This document shows, piece after piece, positions 5,570 to 9,459 of a stretch of 9,459 nucleotides of DNA. Numbering within the stretch: position 1 is the stretch's first letter; each line of letters starts with the position of its first letter. Made by a program: the position numbers and the translations under genes. The notes under the pieces are model-generated. The model made no database searches and was not told the DNA's origin. It saw nothing but the letters and a program-made list of their open reading frames with translations. This DNA comes from Clostridium sp. CAG:302 (GTDB lineage: Bacteria > Bacillota_I > Bacilli_A > RF39 > UBA660): assembly GCA_000431795.1 (NCBI GenBank), contig FR887373.1:207484-216942 (forward strand), given 5' to 3'.

Positions 5570-6941
5570 GAAAATCATTAAATTTTTTAGAAATTTATTT
5601 AGAACTATAGGTAGTTTCATTGACAGATTTATTGTTACTCCGGTTACGAAGTTTGCTATGTTTATTGGTGAAAAAGCTGATAAGGGAGCTGGTAAGTTTG
5701 AAAGATGGCTTAATAAGAGAAATACTTTGGTATTTGTATCTTTACTAGTATCATTATTAATATTCTTTTATGTAGATAATCAGGCTAGTACTGTTATTGA
5801 TAGTGCTGCTGAAGTACTTCATAATCAGATAGTGGATGTTACTTATAATAAAGAGGCTTATATTATTGAGGGATTACCTGAAACTGCTGATGTTACTTTG
5901 ATTGGTAGAACTGTTGATTTATATTTAGCTAAACAGTTATCTACTGGTAAGGTAACTGCAGATTTATCTAATTTGAAAGAGGGCACTCATAAGATAGAAC
6001 TTAATTATGAAAGCCCAATTAATTCAGTTAATTATAAACTTGATCCTTCTTCAATTACTGTTAATGTATATCCTAAAGTATCTGCGACTAAGTCTATTAC
6101 TGTGGATGTTATAAATAAGGATAAACTTGAAAGTAAGTTATCTGTACAGTCTGTTACTGTAGATAAAGAGGAAGTTATTATTAAGGGTACTGAAGATGAG
6201 AAATCTATTCATAATATTAATAAAGTGGCTACAGTTAAGGCACTTGTAGATATTGGTGAACTTATTGATCCTACTGCGGGTGTTAATATTCTTAAAGATG
6301 TTAAACTTGTGGCTTATGATAAATATGGTAATGTTGTAGATGTTGAAATAGTACCAGAGAAGGTTACTGCTACTATTAATATTGAATCTTATAGTGGTAC
6401 TGCTAAAATAAAGATTATTCCTAAAGGAAGCGTTGCTTTTGGTAAGGCTATTAGTTCAATTAGTTCTTCTGTAAACGAAATTAGTATATATGGTGATCAG
6501 GCAGTTGTTAGTAAATATACGGAATCTTATATTCCAATAGAGGTTGATGTAACTGGTTTATCTGATAGTAAGTCTTATACGGTGGTTGTACCTAAACCTG
6601 AAGGTATAAGAGAAGTGTCTGAGAAGACTATTACTGTTAAGGTATCTCTTGGTGAAGAAAAATCAATGGAAGTTGATGATATTAGGATTGATGCTATTAA
6701 CTTAGGACCTAACTTAAAGGCTGGAGCTATGGGAGAAAATTCTTCTAAGACTACTGTTATTGTTAAGGGTACGCAAGAAGTTCTTGATAATATTGATAGT
6801 ACTACTATTAAGGCTACAGTAGATTTATCTGGATTAGGTGAAGGTGAACATACTGTTAAGGTTAATGTTACTGGTGATGAAGTTAAGGCTAGTTACTTTG
6901 CTAAAACTACAACAATTAAAGTAAGAATTACTAAGAGTTAA
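5556..6941 (+). CDS. cdaR: CdaA regulator, YbbR-domain protein CdaR
   Basis: CdaR binds CdaA at the membrane and modulates cyclic di-AMP synthesis from the outside. The 461-residue product starts at ATG 5556 (see the internal AAGGAGG). A basic, amphipathic N-terminal segment of about 57 residues (KIIKFFRNLFRTIG onward) precedes one membrane helix at about 58-73. The rest is extracellular and consists of about four beta-rich YbbR repeats, roughly 80-170, 175-280, 285-370 and 375-460. Each repeat has the typical ending in which a short Val/Thr-rich strand follows a 'G-x-x-(T/K)-(I/V)' turn (for example KITVNVYP-like and KTTTIKVRI-like ends). The N-terminal segment before the helix looks longer than in Bacillus CdaR, where it is short. 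No hairpin terminator follows, so transcription may continue into the small ORF at 7022. Confidence 0.9.
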   Translation: MKTLKKIIKFFRNLFRTIGSFIDRFIVTPVTKFAMFIGEKADKGAGKFERWLNKRNTLVFVSLLVSLLIFFYVDNQASTVIDSAAEVLHNQIVDVTYNKEAYIIEGLPETADVTLIGRTVDLYLAKQLSTGKVTADLSNLKEGTHKIELNYESPINSVNYKLDPSSITVNVYPKVSATKSITVDVINKDKLESKLSVQSVTVDKEEVIIKGTEDEKSIHNINKVATVKALVDIGELIDPTAGVNILKDVKLVAYDKYGNVVDVEIVPEKVTATINIESYSGTAKIKIIPKGSVAFGKAISSISSSVNEISIYGDQAVVSKYTESYIPIEVDVTGLSDSKSYTVVVPKPEGIREVSEKTITVKVSLGEEKSMEVDDIRIDAINLGPNLKAGAMGENSSKTTVIVKGTQEVLDNIDSTTIKATVDLSGLGEGEHTVKVNVTGDEVKASYFAKTTTIKVRITKS

Positions 6942-6950
6942 TGTCTTATA

Positions 6951-6967
6951 TTGACAAGTTTTGTCGA
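6951..6967 (+). promoter_or_regulatory. Dyad with an embedded TTGACA (candidate promoter/operator)
   Basis: TTGACAA-gtt-TTGTCGA forms a near-perfect inverted repeat with one wobble. Its left arm is a perfect -35 hexamer (6951-6956). The best -10 at an allowed distance is TAAAGT (6976-6981, 19-base spacer). An extended-type TGtTATCCT lies at 6993-7001. It could give the small ORF its own regulated promoter, but the -10 is unclear. Confidence 0.35.
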
Positions 6968-7021
6968 ATGTGATGTAAAGTATGTAAATATGTGTTATCC
7001 TATAAAAAAGGAGGATAATAT

Positions 7022-7120
7022 ATGGGGTATATACTAGTAGAAGATATATTTGATGAAATGAGTCAGAATATCACTTACATTAAATTAAATAGTTATTTAA
7101 AGAGGAAAGATAATACTTAG
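7022..7120 (+). CDS. 32-residue small protein at the end of the cda operon
   Basis: ATG 7022 follows a perfect AAAGGAGG (7007-7014) by seven bases, one of the strongest ribosome binding sites in the window. The frame encodes 32 residues, starting MGYILVEDIFDEMSQN and ending in a basic tail (YLKRKDNT). The stop TAG 7118-7120 lies in the loop of a terminator. It has no signal peptide or membrane helix and looks like a short amphipathic helix with an acidic first half and a basic second half. I do not recognise it. It lies 80 bases after cdaR and before the next promoter, so it is either the last cistron of the cda operon or a one-gene unit. The ribosome binding site, spacing and terminator make translation likely; the function is unknown. 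Confidence 0.6.
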   Translation: MGYILVEDIFDEMSQNITYIKLNSYLKRKDNT

Positions 7121-7131
7121 TCTTTCCTTTT
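7100..7131 (+). terminator. Terminator of the cda operon / small ORF
   Basis: AGGAAAGA (7103-7110) pairs perfectly with TCTTTCCT (7121-7128). The pairing extends to 7100 and 7131 with one wobble. The ten-base loop contains the small ORF's stop codon. The T-tract is short (TTTT 7128-7131). Confidence 0.7.
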
Positions 7132-7145
7132 GCTATGAATTAGTA

Positions 7146-7151
7146 TATAAT
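7146..7151 (+). promoter_or_regulatory. -10 box of the DUF308 gene
   Basis: There is a perfect TATAAT. The -35 at 17 bases (TTTCCT, 7123-7128) is poor and lies in the preceding terminator. The same TATAATTATAGA string occurs before the DUF4186 gene (589-600), in the same position relative to the ribosome binding site. Confidence 0.5.
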
Positions 7152-7176
7152 TATAGATATAGAGGAAGGTGTTAAG

Positions 7177-7752
7177 ATGGGAAGAAAGAAAAAAGAAGAT
7201 AATAAAGATGAAGTAGTGGTACTTGAAAAGATTGAAAAAACTAAAAGTAGTAGTGGTGTTTCAGAGGTATTTTATTATTTACTTGGATTAGTTATTGGTA
7301 TTGTACTTATATTTGCTACTGAAGAACTACTTAGTACTATTAATTATTTATTTGTTGTTATTTTTGCTATTATTGCAGTAGTACAATTAATTGGTTTTAT
7401 TATGGATAAGAAATATATTAGTAGAGATTATTCTAATTTGATAATTGGTATTATGTGTATTTGGGTGGCTATGTTTGTATTTAAGTATGGTAGTTTCTTA
7501 TTTTTAGAAATGCTTCCGGTACTTGTTAGTTTATTATTATTTATTATGGCTACGAGTAGTATTACTAAGTATTTTGATAGAAAGATTACTGGTAATTTGA
7601 TTGTATCTATTATTTCTATTATTCTTGGTATACTTCTTATATTTGTACCTAAGAGTATTATGTATACTTTATTTAAAGTGGTTGGAGTATATATAATTGT
7701 TATGATTATATTAGATTTTATTGATTATAAGAAGAATAATAAGAGTGCTTAG
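7177..7752 (+). CDS. Six-helix membrane protein, DUF308/HdeD-like
   Basis: The 191-residue product starts at ATG 7177, seven bases after GGAAGG (7164-7169). A charged cytoplasmic N-terminus (about 28 residues, starting GRKKKEDNKDE) is followed by six hydrophobic helices at about 30-47, 55-76, 86-103, 107-126, 138-157 and 162-182. The helices come as three hairpins with a repeated 'LxxGIxxIxxA/V' pattern, and the protein ends in a basic tail. This is the arrangement of the HdeD/DUF308 family, small integral membrane proteins. HdeD is linked to acid resistance in Escherichia coli, but the function of Firmicutes members is not settled. It has its own promoter and is separated from the cda operon by a terminator, so no operon partner is evident. 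The family call is by topology and pattern and is moderately sure. Confidence 0.75.
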   Translation: MGRKKKEDNKDEVVVLEKIEKTKSSSGVSEVFYYLLGLVIGIVLIFATEELLSTINYLFVVIFAIIAVVQLIGFIMDKKYISRDYSNLIIGIMCIWVAMFVFKYGSFLFLEMLPVLVSLLLFIMATSSITKYFDRKITGNLIVSIISIILGILLIFVPKSIMYTLFKVVGVYIIVMIILDFIDYKKNNKSA

Positions 7753-7755
7753 GTT

Positions 7756-7815
7756 CACTTTAAGCCTGTAGTCTTAGAGTGTTAGTTTAAGCCTTATGAA
7801 TAAGTCTTAAACTAA
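7756..7815 (+). repeat. Two back-to-back related hairpins after the DUF308 gene
   Basis: Hairpin A: CACTTTAAG (7756-7764) pairs with CTTAGAGTG (7773-7781), with one wobble. Hairpin B starts at the next base: TTAGTTTAAG-C-CTTAT (7782-7797) pairs with ATAAG-T-CTTAAACTAA (7800-7815), 15 of 16 pairs. Both contain the direct repeats TTTAAGCCT (7759-7767, 7786-7794) and AGTCTTA (7770-7776, 7803-7809), and both have a C opposite T at the same place. The two hairpins therefore look like a duplicated element. An AT-only hairpin follows (TATATA 7825-7830 and 7840-7845). They lie before the terminator at 7856, so they would be part of the 3' untranslated RNA if expressed. Confidence 0.65.
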
Positions 7816-7855
7816 GATCTATTATATATAAGCATAAACTATATATTTTAAATTA

Positions 7856-7881
7856 AAGAGGATACTAGGTGTCTTCTTTTT
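7856..7881 (+). terminator. Terminator of the DUF308 unit
   Basis: AAGAGGATAC (7856-7865) pairs with GTGTCTTCTT (7869-7878), with two wobbles and a tight loop around TAG, followed by T to 7881. It stands 103 bases after the stop codon, beyond the tandem hairpins. Confidence 0.75.
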
Positions 7882-8051
7882 ACCTGTTTTTGTATTGGTT
7901 AGAAAGTTTTCACTGTGAATATGATATCTTAGTGTTACTCCTATACAGACTAAGAATTAGGCTGTATAGGACAGAAAAATACCTTGGATTTTTCTGGAAG
8001 GTAAGTTTTTGAAGAAAATGAGTAAAAAATATGTTCAAATGTATGTTTTTG
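7882..8051 (+). other. Structured intergenic segment upstream of typA
   Basis: This gap holds no convincing gene. It contains the 11-base palindrome TTCACTGTGAA (7909-7919). It also has a strong hairpin, CCTATACAG (7940-7948) with CTGTATAGG (7962-7970), extended inside by CTAA-gaa-TTAG (7950-7960) across one A-G mismatch. One base later comes a second hairpin, CAGAAAAAT (7972-7980) with ATTTTTCTG (7988-7996). A weak promoter candidate (TTGGTT 7895-7900, TATGAT 7920-7925, 19-base spacer) would place both hairpins at the start of a long typA leader. No known riboswitch or T-box signature was recognised. Confidence 0.5.
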
Positions 8052-8060
8052 TGATATAAT
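8052..8060 (+). promoter_or_regulatory. Promoter of typA
   Basis: TGa-TATAAT is a perfect extended -10. A weak -35, TGTTCA (8032-8037), sits 17 bases upstream. Transcription would start near 8067, giving a short leader of about 25 bases with the site AAGAAGGT (8076-8083 region) before ATG 8091. Confidence 0.7.
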
Positions 8061-8090
8061 TGTAAACTGTGAAAAAAGAAGGTGTATTTT

Positions 8091-9459
8091 ATGAAAATTA
8101 GAAATGTTGCTATTATTGCCCATGTTGACCATGGTAAAACTACTTTGGTTGATCAATTACTTAAGAAATCTGGTACTTTTAGAGATAATGAACAAGTTGA
8201 AGTTAGAGCTATGGACTCTAATGATATAGAAAGAGAAAGAGGTATTACTATTCTTGCTAAAACTACTTCTATTCATTATAATGGATATAAGATTAATATA
8301 CTAGATACTCCTGGTCATGCTGACTTTGGTGGTGAAGTAGAAAGAATTATGAATATGGTTGATGGAGTATTACTTTTAGTAGATGCTTATGAAGGTACTA
8401 TGCCACAGACTAGATTTGTTCTTAAAAAAGCTCTTGAAGCAGGAGTTAAACCTATTGTAGTTATTAATAAAGTAGATAAACCTACTGCTAGGGTAGAGAA
8501 AGTACTAGATGAAGTTATAGATTTATTTATTGAACTTGGTGCTACTGAAGAACAACTTGATTTTAAAGTTGCTTATGTTAGTGCTTTAAATGGTACTGCT
8601 AGTCTAGATCCTGATATTAGTACACAAAGTGAAAGTTATGATGATATATTTAAATTAATTATAGATGAAATACCTGAACCTAATGCTGATATTAATGGTG
8701 ATTTACAATTTCAACCTGCACTTTTAGATTATAATGAATATGTTGGTAGAATTGGTATTGGTAAAGTTCATAGTGGTACTATTAAAGTTAATGAAATGGT
8801 TTCTTGTGTTAGATTAGATGGTAGTATTAAACAATTTAGAATTCAAAAATTATTTGGCTTTGAAGGTCTTAAGAGAATAGAAATTAATGAGGCTGATGCT
8901 GGTGATATAGTTGCAATAGCAGGTCTTATGGATATTTCTGTTGGTGAAACTATATGTAATGTAGGTAAAGAGAAAGCTCTTCCAATCCTTAGAATTGATG
9001 AGCCTACTTTAAAAATGACATTTATGGTTAATAATAGCCCATTTGTTGGTAGAGAGGGTAAGATTGTTACTGCTAGAAAAATAGGTGAGAGATTATTTAA
9101 AGAGACTCAAAGAGACGTTAGTTTGAAAGTTGAAGAAGCTAGCAATGAGTCTTGGACTGTTTCTGGTAGAGGCGAACTTCATTTATCTATTTTGATTGAA
9201 AATCTTAGAAGAGAAGGTTTTGAATTACAAGTATCTAAACCTGAAGTTATTATTAAAGAAATTGATGGTGTTAAATGTGAACCTTATGAAGATGTTCAAA
9301 TTGAAGTTAGTGATGACTGTGTAGGTAATGTTATTGAGGCACTTGGTCTTCGTGGTGGTAAAATGGATAATATGTCTAATGTTAATAATTTAATTAGACT
9401 TAATTATACTATTCCTTCAAGAGGATTAATTGGATTTAATACTAACTTTATGACTTTAA
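8091..9459 (+). CDS. typA: Ribosome-associated GTPase TypA/BipA (3' end outside window)
   Basis: TypA/BipA is an EF-G-like translational GTPase that binds the ribosome and helps 50S assembly and growth in the cold or under stress. The visible 456 residues have the P-loop AHVDHGKT at 10-17, the switch I GIT at 51-53, DTPGHADFGG at 72-81, NKVD at 126-129 and SAL at 164-166, so all five G motifs are intact. Domain II follows (about 200-295), then domain III with NNSPFVGREGK (314-324) and WTVSGRGELHLSILIENLRR (355-374). The start of the TypA-specific region is IPSRGLIGFNTNFMTL. Family members are about 600-615 residues, so roughly a quarter is missing beyond the right edge. The start ATG 8091 is supported by the AAGAAGGT site and by the typical 'IRNVAIIAHVDHGKTTL' N-terminus. 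It has its own promoter. Nothing odd is seen in the protein. Confidence 0.97.
   Translation, partial: MKIRNVAIIAHVDHGKTTLVDQLLKKSGTFRDNEQVEVRAMDSNDIERERGITILAKTTSIHYNGYKINILDTPGHADFGGEVERIMNMVDGVLLLVDAYEGTMPQTRFVLKKALEAGVKPIVVINKVDKPTARVEKVLDEVIDLFIELGATEEQLDFKVAYVSALNGTASLDPDISTQSESYDDIFKLIIDEIPEPNADINGDLQFQPALLDYNEYVGRIGIGKVHSGTIKVNEMVSCVRLDGSIKQFRIQKLFGFEGLKRIEINEADAGDIVAIAGLMDISVGETICNVGKEKALPILRIDEPTLKMTFMVNNSPFVGREGKIVTARKIGERLFKETQRDVSLKVEEASNESWTVSGRGELHLSILIENLRREGFELQVSKPEVIIKEIDGVKCEPYEDVQIEVSDDCVGNVIEALGLRGGKMDNMSNVNNLIRLNYTIPSRGLIGFNTNFMTL

Noticed and set aside
7753..8090. CRISPR array or tRNA in the large intergenic gap
   Set aside because: Only two copies of a short repeat exist and there are no regular spacers; no cloverleaf with a TTCGANTC-type arm was found.
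7950..8156. Minus-strand frame overlapping the typA start
   Set aside because: It runs across the typA promoter, ribosome binding site and the conserved N-terminus of TypA, and has no family pattern of its own.

Overview
The window is very AT-rich, and every supported gene lies on the + strand. The genes use the standard code: tryptophan is TGG in conserved motifs, and every visible stop is TAA or TAG. Signals are those of a low-GC Gram-positive: strong GGAGG-type ribosome binding sites, TTGNNN/TATAAT promoters, often with an extended -10 (TGn), and compact hairpin-plus-T-tract terminators that often overlap the stop codon. A CotD-like spore coat protein, a sortase-type surface protein and a CdaA/CdaR pair point to a spore-forming, walled member of the Firmicutes, most likely an uncultured gut lineage of Bacilli/Erysipelotrichia type. 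That placement is inference from composition and gene content; no rRNA is present.

Layout. At 2-118 is the C-terminal end of a protein with an ASCH/PUA-like tail. At 190-540 is a small Cys-rich CotD-like spore coat protein with its own terminator. At 614-976 is a DUF4186 protein. At 977-1202 lie a terminator, a dyad and two tandem promoters that drive a 985-residue surface protein (1203-4160). A terminator and a near-consensus promoter then open the cyclic di-AMP operon: a tail-anchored protein of unknown function (4235-4726), diadenylate cyclase cdaA (4739-5569), its regulator cdaR (5556-6941) and probably a 32-residue small ORF (7022-7120) ending in a terminator. A six-helix DUF308/HdeD-like membrane protein follows (7177-7752). 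The 338-base gap 7753-8090 is unusually structured, with two back-to-back related hairpins, a terminator and two further hairpins. The window ends inside the translational GTPase typA/bipA (8091 onward).

The most remarkable gene is 1203-4160. In one polypeptide it carries a signal peptide, a thioester (Cys-Gln) adhesin head, five Cna_B/SpaA-like stalk domains, a VPDTG sorting signal with its membrane helix, a second membrane helix and then a complete sortase-like domain with a TLxTC-type cysteine. The sortase substrate and a candidate sortase are thus fused and predicted to face the same side of the membrane. This suggests a self-sorting covalent adhesin. The usual catalytic arginine position holds glutamine, so activity cannot be assumed.

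How the genes work together: cdaA and cdaR form the established membrane cyclic di-AMP synthase pair, which typically links potassium/osmotic balance to wall homeostasis. The unknown membrane-anchored protein upstream and the small ORF downstream are candidates for accessory roles by position only. The surface protein has its own promoters and terminator and is a separate unit.
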